Shown in pieces: positions 1-8,243 of a stretch of 35,545 nt of DNA. The stretch comes from CAZFXZ01 sp964523165. GTDB taxonomy: Bacteria > Patescibacteriota > Patescibacteriia > JACRDY01. The position numbers and the translations under genes are program-made. Numbering within the stretch: the first letter of the stretch is position 1; each line of letters opens with the position of its first letter. The notes beneath the pieces were generated by a model that saw only the letters and a list, made by a program, of their open reading frames with translations, searched no databases and had not been told where the DNA came from. The stretch lies in assembly GCA_964523165.1 (NCBI GenBank), contig CAZFXZ010000002.1, forward strand, positions 1 through 35,545. The letters run 5' to 3'.

Positions 1-197
1 GACCTCAAGCAATTTGGGCAGTACAATCTCTCTGAGCTGTACCACCGTGGCCGATCGGCCTGCGGTAAACGCCGCCAAGCGCTAACGGCCTCATCATGTC
101 GCCGTTCAGCCTGACGAGCTTTACCGGCTCGAAGATGTCGCCGCATACCACGTGAGGGGACTGACAGTCCGGCCTTTTTGCGTTGTGACCAACTCAA
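1..197 (-). CDS. GC-rich partial ORF, frame uncertain, possibly frameshifted
   Basis: I do not recognise this gene; it runs off the window start. A strong Shine-Dalgarno sequence AAGGAGG lies at 210-204, and a TTG at 197-195 sits six bases after it. From that TTG one frame stays open for 65 codons to the edge; it is very rich in Arg and ends in a CPNC motif. A different reading looks more protein-like. It starts in the frame of codon GTC 189-187 (VTTQKGRTVSPLT), shifts near 150 to a frame reading CGDIFEPVKLVRLNGDMM, and shifts back near 49 to VVQLREIVLPKLLEV. Each shift falls beside a short G or C run, as expected from decay or sequencing error. Base composition is clearly more GC-rich than the neighbouring genes and resembles the orphan gene near 26 kb. 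It lies 40 bases after the DUF3048 gene stop. Coding origin is likely; the frame is not settled. Confidence 0.4.
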   Translation of the reverse strand, partial: MSWSQRKKAGLSVPSRGMRRHLRAGKARQAERRHDEAVSAWRRLPQADRPRWYSSERLYCPNCLR

Positions 198-203
198 AAC
201 GCA

Positions 204-210
204 CCTCCTT
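204..210 (-). promoter_or_regulatory. Strong Shine-Dalgarno site
   Basis: AAGGAGG on the minus strand, six bases before TTG at 197-195 and eleven before the TTG at 192-190. It is notable because nearly all other genes in the window have no such site. Confidence 0.6.
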
Positions 211-237
211 AAAAATTCTTCTACTCTTTTAACATTA

Positions 238-1257
238 TTAGTTAGAAAAATCAACCGGCCAATCGGTTGGGACAATTTCCACCCAGGTCGAACCTCGGAC
301 TAATTTAATTTCTTGATTATTTTGGTCGTAAAAAATCGTCCGCCTGTCAGCCATATTTTTTTTCCAACTGCCCTCTATTTTGTCACCATTGTTGACGATA
401 ATAGCTCGACCTTGGCCAGAGGTAGTAATTTTTTGTCGACCGATAGCGTCGATTGTTTTAATATCGGCAAATTGCCAAATAACATTACTAGCCGACCAAA
501 CCGGATTATCACCCTGAGAACGTTGATAGGTATTACTTTGGACGTCATAACGCCAAATTATCTGATAAGTCGAAGACGGCGAATAATTAAAAGAGATTTG
601 GGTTGTGACGGGCGTGATCAGCGGACTAGCCTCGACAAATTGCCAAGGTCTAAACGTCGGCACTAAAGACAAGTCATGATCTTGATAATAGTTATTTAAA
701 TGGTCACTAGTGGTAAAAAGATTGTGTGGGGCATAAAGACGTTTGTCGCGATAAAAATAGCTGCCGTTATAAAATTCATTAACATCCGTAATGCCTGAGG
801 ATTGTAATTTTTGCAAAGCTTCCGGGCTGCCACCGCTGTGCCAATAGCTAGCGCCATACTCATCCGCCCAATCGACAAAATATGGCCGAGCCGATCGGAC
901 CGGGCCGATTTTTGGACTATTATCATCTAGGCTAAAAATGGCCAGCAAGCGACTAATCGCACCTTCGACCGGCGCTTCATAAACCACAGCCGCCTGATCC
1001 AAGCCAACTTGCGGCCAAGCGTCAAAATGGTTATCGATCATCACCGCCGCCACAGCCGATGAAACTTTAGATTCATCTTCGACTAAAACTCCGTCAATCA
1101 AACGAGGATAGGCAACGACTGGTTTGACTGTCGGTGATGATAAATCAGTAATATTTGCGGACTGATCAAAATAATAAAAAACAAAAAGAGCGGCTAGGCC
1201 GACTAGCCCAACCGCTCCAATGATTAACCAAATTTTTTTATTCAGACTTTTTTTCAT
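238..1257 (-). CDS. DUF3048 (YerB-like) membrane-anchored protein
   Basis: Probable extracytoplasmic protein of the DUF3048/YerB family, whose biochemical role is not established. I chose the ATG at 1257 because it opens a lysine-rich start followed by one membrane segment (about residues 8-29); longer frames begin inside rplY without a sensible N-terminus. The protein is then 339 aa. Family hallmarks are visible: VMIDNH (about 72-77), YEAPVEG (93-99), GPVRSARPYF (118-127) and WHSGGSP (139-145). The C-terminal DUF3048 part follows, with a YDVQSNTYQRSQGD stretch near residues 235-250. The start overlaps the end of rplY by 20 bases, so the two are probably co-transcribed and translationally coupled. 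Family assignment is firm; function is unknown. Confidence 0.85.
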   Translation of the reverse strand: MKKSLNKKIWLIIGAVGLVGLAALFVFYYFDQSANITDLSSPTVKPVVAYPRLIDGVLVEDESKVSSAVAAVMIDNHFDAWPQVGLDQAAVVYEAPVEGAISRLLAIFSLDDNSPKIGPVRSARPYFVDWADEYGASYWHSGGSPEALQKLQSSGITDVNEFYNGSYFYRDKRLYAPHNLFTTSDHLNNYYQDHDLSLVPTFRPWQFVEASPLITPVTTQISFNYSPSSTYQIIWRYDVQSNTYQRSQGDNPVWSASNVIWQFADIKTIDAIGRQKITTSGQGRAIIVNNGDKIEGSWKKNMADRRTIFYDQNNQEIKLVRGSTWVEIVPTDWPVDFSN

Positions 1258-1903
1258 CAGTCGCCTTATTGTCGTCGGTTTTTTCACCTTCTTTTTTGTC
1301 ATCAGTAGCCACCGGAGCTTCGACTGGGACAACCACTTCTTCGGCTCGCGGCTCAGACACCAAGGCCACAGCAATATCGGGAGCGGTGACGATTTCAATA
1401 CCTTCGGGTACAACCAAATCGGCCACGTGAATAACTTGATCAAAGCCTTTTAGACCCGAAACGTCAACGGTAATTTCTTTGACCAAAGCTGTTGGCAAAC
1501 AACGCACTTCAACTTCATCTAAGTTGTGGACCAAGACTCCCCCCAACTCAGTGACGGCTGAGGACACCCCGACCAAAACCAACGGCACGGTGGCGGTGAT
1601 TTTTTTGGTCATATCAACTTTATACAAATCAGCGTGAATGACAACGTGTTTGACTGGATCATATTGGACATCTTGGATCAAAACTTGACCCAAATCTTTG
1701 TCATCAATAGATAAGTTTAACAAAGTTGTCGAGCCGGCGATTTTGAACAAACGATCAAAATCATTTTGACTAACCGACAAATTTTGAGCTTCTTTAACAT
1801 CATAACCGTACAAGACGGCCGGCATTAAACCTTGATCGCGCAAATCAGCTACGGCCTTACCGGTAGCTTGACGAGTTTTGGCTTGGAGTTTTAATTCTGA
1901 CAT
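1238..1903 (-). CDS. rplY: 50S ribosomal protein L25/Ctc
   Basis: Binds 5S rRNA in the large ribosomal subunit. The 221-aa length fits the long Ctc/TL5 form: an L25 barrel (about 1-90, with RQATGKAVADLRDQG and PAVLYGY), a TL5-type C-terminal beta domain (about 95-185), and a low-complexity acidic/lysine tail (about 190-221) typical of this form. The ATG at 1903 follows an A/T-rich leader with no Shine-Dalgarno sequence. The DUF3048 gene overlaps its 3' end. The upstream zinc-ribbon gene ends 41 bases before the start, so read-through from it is possible. Confidence 0.93.
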   Translation of the reverse strand: MSELKLQAKTRQATGKAVADLRDQGLMPAVLYGYDVKEAQNLSVSQNDFDRLFKIAGSTTLLNLSIDDKDLGQVLIQDVQYDPVKHVVIHADLYKVDMTKKITATVPLVLVGVSSAVTELGGVLVHNLDEVEVRCLPTALVKEITVDVSGLKGFDQVIHVADLVVPEGIEIVTAPDIAVALVSEPRAEEVVVPVEAPVATDDKKEGEKTDDNKATDEKKSE

Positions 1904-1944
1904 ATAAAAAAAGAAAACTTTACACTAAATTTCCTAGTAAAAAA

Positions 1945-2304
1945 CTAGCGGCAGAAGTGTATCACATTATCGAAATTTTGCAAGTCCTGATAAATATTGA
2001 GGACATCGTCCTCGCTAATTGGCTGGCCAGCGCGATATTTATAAACCTCATTGATTGACAGGTCAGTCAAGAGGCCAACAGTGCTGACGCCCAGTGGATG
2101 AGCCAAAATCAAGGCCAAAATTGAGCTGGCGCAAGTCCGACATTTGATATAGACCAACTGCGCATCTTCACGTTGCTCCAAAATCTTGGCTTCGAGCAAA
2201 TTGTAATTACTGTCACACAATGGACAATAAGAAACCACTCGTGAATTTCCTGGAGAAAATTGACGGCGGGCTCCGGCTGATTTGTGTTGATCGTTATGAT
2301 CCAT
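1945..2304 (-). CDS. Small zinc-ribbon protein, function unknown
   Basis: A 119-aa protein with two CxxC pairs, Cys27/Cys30 (CPLC) and Cys55/Cys58 (CRTC), spaced as in a zinc ribbon. A helical C-terminal part (about 75-115) contains SINEVYKYRAGQPISEDDVL. Similar small zinc-ribbon proteins are common in CPR genomes, but I know of no assigned function; nucleic acid binding is only a guess. It has its own likely promoter (2316-2345), which puts transcription about five bases before the ATG. rodA ends 43 bases upstream, and the promoter sits in that gap. Confidence 0.75.
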   Translation of the reverse strand: MDHNDQHKSAGARRQFSPGNSRVVSYCPLCDSNYNLLEAKILEQREDAQLVYIKCRTCASSILALILAHPLGVSTVGLLTDLSINEVYKYRAGQPISEDDVLNIYQDLQNFDNVIHFCR

Positions 2305-2315
2305 ACTTAAAAATC

Positions 2316-2345
2316 ATCATAACAAAATTTAGCTCGGATCGTCAA
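2316..2345 (-). promoter_or_regulatory. Promoter of the zinc-ribbon gene
   Basis: Minus-strand -35 TTGACG at 2345-2340, an 18-base spacer, and -10 TATGAT at 2321-2316. The expected start near 2309 leaves a leader of about five bases before the ATG at 2304. Confidence 0.55.
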
Positions 2346-2347
2346 TT

Positions 2348-3466
2348 TTAACTACGACGATAAACGCTTTGCGCGATACCCAACATGGCAAAAGTCAAAA
2401 TCAGCGAACTGCCACCATAACTAATCAACGGCAAAGTGACTCCGGTGACCGGCGCGATGCCCAAAGTCACGGCGATATTTAAAACAATTTGACTAAATAG
2501 CAAGGCGATGATACCGACGACCAAAAACAAACCAAAATTGTCGTGAGTTTTTTTGGCAATATTGAGTAAGCGACTGAGTAATAAGAAAAATAGAGCCAGC
2601 GTCAAAAAGACGCCGAGCAAACCCAAACCTTCGGCGATGACGGCAAAAATGAAGTCCGTCTGGGCAGCCGGCAAGAAGTTCAATTGACTTTGACTGCCAA
2701 AGCCCAAGCCACGACCCCAGAGTTGACCAGAGCCAATGGCAATCATGGACTGATTGACGTTGTAGCCAGTCCCGAGCGGATCGGCGGCTGGATTAACAAA
2801 AGTGGCCAAACGATCTTTTTGATATGGTGCAAAAACCCCATACCAACCGATCAGTAAAGCCATGATCGCCAAACCAGCAAAAAGTAAAAGGTGTCTAGGC
2901 CGTGGTCCGATCGCCACGACAAAACCAGACCAAATCAAAATCAACAAAAAAGCCGAACCAAAATCTGGCTGTAACAAAACTAGTACGACCGGCACGGCCG
3001 TCAGCAACCCGGCTAATACGAAATGTCGCAATTGATTGAGTGGCCAAGATTGTTGGCTAAAAAATCTGGCCAACGTGATGACTAAAATTATTTTCAAAGC
3101 TTCAACCGGCTGAAAATTGAATGGGCCGATCACAAACCAACCTTGGGTGCCACGTAAGGTCGTACCAAAAATCAAAACTCCAATCAACAACAGCAAGCCA
3201 CCGCCGTAAATCCAATAAGCGTAACGTTCAAAGATTTTATAATCAAAAATTGCGAAAAACAAAAAAACCACCAAACCTAAAGCCAAAGCGATGCTTTGTC
3301 GGATCAAGTTGTCCCAGACCGGACTATCGGTAGCCACGGCCAAACTATATAAAGCCGCCAAACTAACCAACGACAACAACAGGCCGGCCAACACAATTCC
3401 CCAGTCAAACCTTCGCCACAACTGCACTTTGATAAAACCCACAATAATTTTATTTAAGCTCGCCAC
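2348..3466 (-). CDS. rodA: RodA/FtsW-family peptidoglycan polymerase (rod shape)
   Basis: SEDS-family integral membrane glycosyltransferase that polymerises lipid II during elongation, normally with a class B penicillin-binding protein; none is seen nearby. The 372-aa protein has about ten membrane segments. The conserved loop LRGTQGWFVIGPFNFQPVEA (about 104-123) and the C-terminal GVTLPLISYGGSSLI are diagnostic of the family. I call it RodA because a second SEDS gene at 16.3-17.4 kb sits in the division cluster and is the better FtsW. The start taken is GTG at 3466, overlapping the upstream gene by 17 bases. Another GTG at 3442 is possible, since no ribosome binding site decides between them. 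Confidence 0.88.
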   Translation of the reverse strand: MASLNKIIVGFIKVQLWRRFDWGIVLAGLLLSLVSLAALYSLAVATDSPVWDNLIRQSIALALGLVVFLFFAIFDYKIFERYAYWIYGGGLLLLIGVLIFGTTLRGTQGWFVIGPFNFQPVEALKIILVITLARFFSQQSWPLNQLRHFVLAGLLTAVPVVLVLLQPDFGSAFLLILIWSGFVVAIGPRPRHLLLFAGLAIMALLIGWYGVFAPYQKDRLATFVNPAADPLGTGYNVNQSMIAIGSGQLWGRGLGFGSQSQLNFLPAAQTDFIFAVIAEGLGLLGVFLTLALFFLLLSRLLNIAKKTHDNFGLFLVVGIIALLFSQIVLNIAVTLGIAPVTGVTLPLISYGGSSLILTFAMLGIAQSVYRRS

Positions 3467-4334
3467 TATCCGCTATAGGCAGCCGAAAAACAGCCCGATC
3501 CAAAATATTAATGTCGGGTATTACTTTGACGCTGGTGACTGAACTAATATTACTAAACCAATTGATGGCAAAATTTTTGGTTTGGCCGGACAAAAATTCT
3601 TCATCGAGCAAATAATTTATACCAACCAGTTGACTGCCGCGATATAACAGCACATACCAACCAATCGTCCAATAGTCATAAGCACTGTTGTTTTTGACAC
3701 TAAAGCGAGTCTGGGAAACGCTGGGGTTGCCCAAGCCGGCCGTTTGGCTATCAACATGAGCCAGGTCAAAAATCTCCACTTGCAAAACTTGATTGCGATA
3801 ATTTTCATAATCCGGAGCTTTTTTCCAAGACAAATCATCAATGACCAAATCAACATTGCGCGGTGCGGTAATGCTGTTTACAGCCAAATCAACAATTGGC
3901 TTTTCATCTAACGGCAAAATAAAAGTTTGTAATTTTTTACCAACATAATCACCGGCCCCGACAAAATGATATTCAATTTTTGCCAACCAAGCGGCGTTGG
4001 GATTTTTAGCATTAGCCAAAAAATCATAACGTCCGGCCGTCCCGGCCAAAACTTGCGGGTTGGCCACCGCCAAATCTTGGGGCTGATGAGCATTTTTGTA
4101 AGTCGTCATGTCGTAACCGCTGATCGTCATTTGACTAATCATGTCGCGATAACGATTGGCGCTCAAAACATAATAATCCAGCCAGCCGTATAAACTATAA
4201 CCCCACAATACAACATTAAGAAAGATCAAAATGCCGACGGTCGTTCGCCAAATATTTTGTTGATTGACAAAAATCCAGCGACTGAAACCAAACTGTCGTG
4301 GTGACAAACCGCCAATTATTTGTGGATCGTTCAT
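3450..4334 (-). CDS. Single-pass membrane protein, function unknown
   Basis: A 294-aa protein that I do not recognise. The ATG at 4334 is preferred over the upstream in-frame ATG at 4418 because a good promoter (4344-4372) lies between them. One membrane segment is visible at about residues 30-50 (TVGILIFLNVVLWGYSLYGW). The rest is predicted extracellular and rich in beta-type sequence, including VDLVIDDLSWKK and NNSAYDYWTIGWYVLLYRG. Two related beta domains seem possible but no named family can be assigned. Its stop overlaps the rodA start, so it is the first gene of a two-gene unit with rodA and may have an envelope role. Confidence 0.7.
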   Translation of the reverse strand: MNDPQIIGGLSPRQFGFSRWIFVNQQNIWRTTVGILIFLNVVLWGYSLYGWLDYYVLSANRYRDMISQMTISGYDMTTYKNAHQPQDLAVANPQVLAGTAGRYDFLANAKNPNAAWLAKIEYHFVGAGDYVGKKLQTFILPLDEKPIVDLAVNSITAPRNVDLVIDDLSWKKAPDYENYRNQVLQVEIFDLAHVDSQTAGLGNPSVSQTRFSVKNNSAYDYWTIGWYVLLYRGSQLVGINYLLDEEFLSGQTKNFAINWFSNISSVTSVKVIPDINILDRAVFRLPIADSGELK

Positions 4335-4343
4335 AGCGAATTT

Positions 4344-4372
4344 ATTGTAACACAAACCGGCCAAAAACCCAA
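4344..4372 (-). promoter_or_regulatory. Promoter of the membrane protein-rodA unit
   Basis: Minus-strand -35 TTGGGT at 4372-4367, 17-base spacer, extended -10 TGTTACAAT ending at 4344. The predicted start is about three bases before the ATG at 4334. The 16 bases at 4341-4356 are identical to 13990-14005, upstream of the PH-domain gene. Confidence 0.6.
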
Positions 4373-4425
4373 GGAAACAACGGGGTCGGGCGGCCGATTT
4401 GGGACTGGAAAAAACCAATCAAGTG

Positions 4426-4434
4426 TGCTAAAAT
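4426..4434 (+). promoter_or_regulatory. Extended -10 promoter of gyrB
   Basis: TGC followed by TAAAAT (4429-4434). No clear -35 hexamer is seen. The start would be near 4441, leaving about 19 bases before the gyrB ATG. Confidence 0.4.
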
Positions 4435-4459
4435 GAACCTATCATTTGTAATATAATTT

Positions 4460-6559
4460 ATGGCCACAAAACCTCCAAAAAAACCTGTCAAAAAAGCTCC
4501 GTCTAGCGACTATGGCGCCGAACAGATCACCGTCCTAGAAGGTCTCGATCCGGTCCGCAAGCGTCCCGGCATGTACATCGGCAACACGGCCGAAGCCGGA
4601 CTGCATCACATGATTTGGGAAGTTGTCGACAACGGTATCGACGAAGCCATGGCCGGACATGCCAGCGAGCTAGTTATTCGTTTTTACAAAGATGCCGGTC
4701 GTGACGTTTGTGCCGTGTTTGACAATGGTCGCGGTATTCCTGTTGATATCCATAAAGTTACTAAAGTTTCAGCTCTAGAAACAGTCATGACCAAACTTCA
4801 CGCCGGTGGTAAATTCGGCCAAGGTGGTTACAAAGTTTCCGGTGGTTTGCACGGCGTCGGTGTCTCGGTCGTCAATGCTTTGTCAGAATGGACGCGGGTC
4901 GAGGTTAAACGCGACGGTCAGCTTTGGATGCAAGAATACAAACGCGGCAAACCGCAAGCCAAAGTCAAAGCTATCGGCAAAGCCAAGGGCACGGGCACCA
5001 CGGTTATCTTTCAGCCCGATGCCGAAATTTTTTCGGTCGTGGAGTTTGATTGGAAAACTATCGTCGATCATTTGCGTCAACAAGCCTACTTGACCAAGGG
5101 CATCAAAATTACAATCATCGACGAACGACAAAGTATCAGCTACGAATCTAAGCGTTTAAATAAAAAAATCAGCCTGCCTCAACATCAGCACACTTTTTAC
5201 TTTGAAGGCGGTATCGCTTCTTACATCAAACACTTAACGATCAACCAGACGCCAAAACACGAAAATACTTTTTACGTCACTAAGGAAGTAGAAAATCTGC
5301 AAGTTGAAGTCGCCTTGCGTTACACCGACGAATACAAAGAAACTTTGTTGCCTTTTGCCAACAACATTTATAACCCCGAAGGTGGTATGCATGTGGTCGG
5401 TTTTCGCACCGCCTTGACTCGGACTTTAAACAACTACGCTCGAGCCAAAGGTTATATCAAAGAAAAAGACGCCAACTTATCAGGTGAAGACGTCCGCGAA
5501 GGTTTGAACGCTATAATTTCCATCAAATTACCTGAGCCGCAATTTGAAGGTCAAACCAAAGCCAAGTTGGGCAATATTGAAGCGCGCAGTGCCGTAGAAA
5601 CAGTCATGAATGAACATTTCCAAACTTTTCTAGAAGAAAACCCACGCGACGCCGAAGGCATTATCGGTAAATGTTTGTTAGCCGCCAAAGCTCGTTTGGC
5701 CGCGCGGGCCGCGCGCGAGACTGTTTTACGTAAAGGCGCGTTGGAAGGTTTGACATTGCCCGGCAAATTAGCCGATTGCTCCACCAAAGATGCCAGTCGC
5801 TCGGAACTCTATTTAGTCGAAGGTGACTCGGCTGGCGGTAGCGCCAAACAAGGTCGGGATCGCGACTTTCAAGCCATCTTGCCACTACGCGGTAAAATCT
5901 TGAATGTGGAACGAGCACGTTTAGACAAAATGTTGGCCAACAATGAAGTCAAATCTTTGATCATCGCTCTGGGTACAAATATTGGTGAACAGTTTGATCT
6001 AGATGCTTTGCGTTATGATCGCATTATCATCATGACCGATGCTGACGTCGATGGCGCTCACATTCGCACACTACTGTTGACTTTGTTTTATCGTTACTTC
6101 CCGGCTTTAATACAACAAGGCCATCTTTATATCGCCCAACCACCGCTTTATCGTATTCAGGTCGGTAAAGAAGCTCGTTATGCTTATTCGGAAACAGAAT
6201 TAGAACAAGCTCAGCAAGAAATGACCAAGGGTAAAGTCGTGGCCGGCATTATCGAAGGCGCCGAAGATGTCGCCGATCAAACTGATCACGAAGCCCAAGA
6301 AGCCGAACAACAAAAAATCAAAGACGATGGCAAAACCGTCAAAGTTAATATTCAACGCTATAAAGGTTTGGGAGAAATGAACCCACAACAGCTTTGGGAA
6401 ACCACCATGGATCCGGCGACGCGCTTGTTAAAACGCGTTGGCATCGAAGATGCTGCTAAAGCCGATGAGGTGTTTGATATTTTGATGGGCACCGAAGTTT
6501 CTTCACGCAAACGCTTTATCCAAAGCCGAGCCAAGAGCGTCAAAAACCTCGACATTTAG
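4460..6559 (+). CDS. gyrB: DNA gyrase subunit B
   Basis: ATPase subunit of type IIA topoisomerase; with GyrA it introduces negative supercoils. The 699-aa protein shows the GHKL ATPase core (EVVDNGIDEA near residue 57, DNGRGIPV, GGLHGVGVSVVNALS), the transducer domain, and the TOPRIM domain with EGDSAGGSAKQ (about 453) and TDADVDGAHIRTLL (about 525). The QRYKGLGEMNPQQLW motif (about 631) marks the GyrB tail. A charged Glu/Gln-rich stretch of about 60 residues lies between TOPRIM and this tail (about 574-630). A basic extension of about 15 residues precedes the conserved start. There is no Shine-Dalgarno site. Its stop overlaps the stop of the convergent metallo-hydrolase gene by four bases. 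Confidence 0.95.
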   Translation: MATKPPKKPVKKAPSSDYGAEQITVLEGLDPVRKRPGMYIGNTAEAGLHHMIWEVVDNGIDEAMAGHASELVIRFYKDAGRDVCAVFDNGRGIPVDIHKVTKVSALETVMTKLHAGGKFGQGGYKVSGGLHGVGVSVVNALSEWTRVEVKRDGQLWMQEYKRGKPQAKVKAIGKAKGTGTTVIFQPDAEIFSVVEFDWKTIVDHLRQQAYLTKGIKITIIDERQSISYESKRLNKKISLPQHQHTFYFEGGIASYIKHLTINQTPKHENTFYVTKEVENLQVEVALRYTDEYKETLLPFANNIYNPEGGMHVVGFRTALTRTLNNYARAKGYIKEKDANLSGEDVREGLNAIISIKLPEPQFEGQTKAKLGNIEARSAVETVMNEHFQTFLEENPRDAEGIIGKCLLAAKARLAARAARETVLRKGALEGLTLPGKLADCSTKDASRSELYLVEGDSAGGSAKQGRDRDFQAILPLRGKILNVERARLDKMLANNEVKSLIIALGTNIGEQFDLDALRYDRIIIMTDADVDGAHIRTLLLTLFYRYFPALIQQGHLYIAQPPLYRIQVGKEARYAYSETELEQAQQEMTKGKVVAGIIEGAEDVADQTDHEAQEAEQQKIKDDGKTVKVNIQRYKGLGEMNPQQLWETTMDPATRLLKRVGIEDAAKADEVFDILMGTEVSSRKRFIQSRAKSVKNLDI

Positions 6560-7923
6560 AGCTCAACGGTTTGACGATATTTAGGGATTGACGTTTCGTA
6601 ACCCAAATCATGGCCGATCATATCGGCCAGTTTTGTTTGTTGATCAATTTCACCATGGACTAAAAAGATTTTTTTGGGCTTAGTGGTTTTCATTTGTCGC
6701 AACCAACTTTTTAACAACCAACTGTCGCCGTGCGAAGAATAACCACCAATGGCCATAATATTAGCCCGCACGGCTATTCGCCGATCATCGATGGTCACAA
6801 ATTTTGCCCCGTCTAAAATTTTGCGGCCCAACGAACCGGCGGCCAGATAAGTGATGAATAGCAATTGATTATTGGGGTCAGATAAATAGTGTTTCAAATG
6901 ATGAAGGATGCGGCCGCCGTGGCACATGCCGCTGCCGGCGATAATGACTTTTGGTCCGGGCGTGATATTTATCTTTTTCGATTGCTCGGGTGTCTTAGTA
7001 TAAACCAAACCGGGGAAATTAAATAAGTCATCACCGGCGTTTATCAGGGCCCGTGATTCGCGATCAAAAATCCGGCTATATTGTTTGTAAACATTAGTCG
7101 CGCCAATCGCCAAAGGACTATCGATATAAATCGGGCAAGGCGGTAATTGATGTCTTTCCATCAACCAATTAAGTTCATAAATTACTTCTTGGGTGCGTTC
7201 TAGAGCAAAAGCCGGGATCATTAATACGCCACCGCGTTTGACGGTATTGATAAAAATTTCTGACAAAAGCTTGCGGCGTAAAGATTTTGATTCGTGGACA
7301 CGATTGCCGTAAGTTGATTCCATCACTACATAATCAGCCCCCTCGGTAATGGCGTCAGGATCGGTGACAATGGGCGCTGGTGGATTGCCCAAATCCCCGG
7401 AAAAAACTACTGTCTTTTTTTGACCATTGTCATCAGCTGTTATACGCCAACTGGTTGAACCTAAAATATGTCCGGCGTCATAAGCGATTACTGAAACATC
7501 GGGAAATATTTTTTTACTCTGACGATAATTAACAGGCCAAAATAATTTCATCAAACCAGTAACGTCGGCAGCTGAGTATAGGGGTGAACGATTTTGCCTT
7601 GTTGCTTCTCGTTCGATGACTCGAGCGCTATCAATCAACATGACTTGGGTCAAATCACGCGTGGCGCAGGTAGCATAAACCGGCCCACGAAAACCGTCGC
7701 GATAAAGTTTGGGCAAACGACCGCAATGATCCAAGTGAGCGTGAGTCAACAACACCGCGTCAATAGTCTTGGGGTCAAAAGGAAAAGGTTGAGTATTTTT
7801 ATCTTCAACAAAAGAACGCTGCTGAAAAACTCCGCAATCAATTAAAATTTTATGTTTAGCGGTTTGGAGCAAAAAACACGAACCGGTGACTTCTTGGGCC
7901 GCACCGTAAAATGATAGCCTCAT
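6556..7923 (-). CDS. MBL-fold beta-CASP RNA metallo-hydrolase
   Basis: Predicted zinc-dependent ribonuclease of the CPSF/YSH1-like beta-CASP group. The 455-aa protein has the metal-binding HAHLDH motif (about residues 61-66), a further histidine in DAGHILGS, and FSGDLGN. The beta-CASP insert contains the MESTYGNRVH and IPAFALERTQE motifs. The C-terminal RMMBL-type part includes SGSGMCHGGRILHHL, GGYSSHGD and LVHGE. This architecture is full length. The ATG follows the 85-aa membrane protein gene by seven bases, so they are probably co-transcribed. RNA processing or decay is inferred from the family; the substrate is unknown. Confidence 0.88.
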   Translation of the reverse strand: MRLSFYGAAQEVTGSCFLLQTAKHKILIDCGVFQQRSFVEDKNTQPFPFDPKTIDAVLLTHAHLDHCGRLPKLYRDGFRGPVYATCATRDLTQVMLIDSARVIEREATRQNRSPLYSAADVTGLMKLFWPVNYRQSKKIFPDVSVIAYDAGHILGSTSWRITADDNGQKKTVVFSGDLGNPPAPIVTDPDAITEGADYVVMESTYGNRVHESKSLRRKLLSEIFINTVKRGGVLMIPAFALERTQEVIYELNWLMERHQLPPCPIYIDSPLAIGATNVYKQYSRIFDRESRALINAGDDLFNFPGLVYTKTPEQSKKINITPGPKVIIAGSGMCHGGRILHHLKHYLSDPNNQLLFITYLAAGSLGRKILDGAKFVTIDDRRIAVRANIMAIGGYSSHGDSWLLKSWLRQMKTTKPKKIFLVHGEIDQQTKLADMIGHDLGYETSIPKYRQTVEL

Positions 7924-7930
7924 GATTAAA

Positions 7931-8188
7931 TTATTTTTTGCCCAACCAGCGGCGCCACAGACTTCTTTTTTTGGTGTGGATCAAGTGAATCAATTCAAAC
8001 AAAGCCACGGCCATAAAGATCAGTTGTAAAATAAAAAATATCAAATCCCCACGATAAAAACTGTAAATCAAAAGTAAAGCGCCGGCCAAAATAAACCACA
8101 TGTCTTGATGTTTTTCTTGGCTAGATAGCACTCCGCCAATCATAGCCAAAATACCCAAGGCCCCTAAAGTTAAAAATAAAATTTCCAT
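7931..8188 (-). CDS. Small membrane protein, function unknown
   Basis: An 85-aa protein with three hydrophobic segments (about 2-20, 30-44 and 48-68) and a strongly basic end (KKRSLWRRWLGKK), suggesting the C-terminus faces the cytoplasm. No family recognised. Upstream is an A/T-rich gap after the EamA gene; downstream is the metallo-hydrolase, seven bases away. Confidence 0.65.
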   Translation of the reverse strand: MEILFLTLGALGILAMIGGVLSSQEKHQDMWFILAGALLLIYSFYRGDLIFFILQLIFMAVALFELIHLIHTKKRSLWRRWLGKK

Positions 8189-8243
8189 ATATTTTTGTTT
8201 TAATTAAAAGCTATTTATATAATAGCACATTTTGGCGGTTTTT

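Noticed and set aside
49..60. Perfect 12-base palindrome GGCCGATCGGCC
   Set aside because: It sits inside the GC-rich coding fragment and is short enough to be chance at that composition.
1932..1947. CTAGT-ACTAG hairpin after the zinc-ribbon gene as terminator
   Set aside because: The stem is only five A/T-rich pairs and is not followed by a T-tract.
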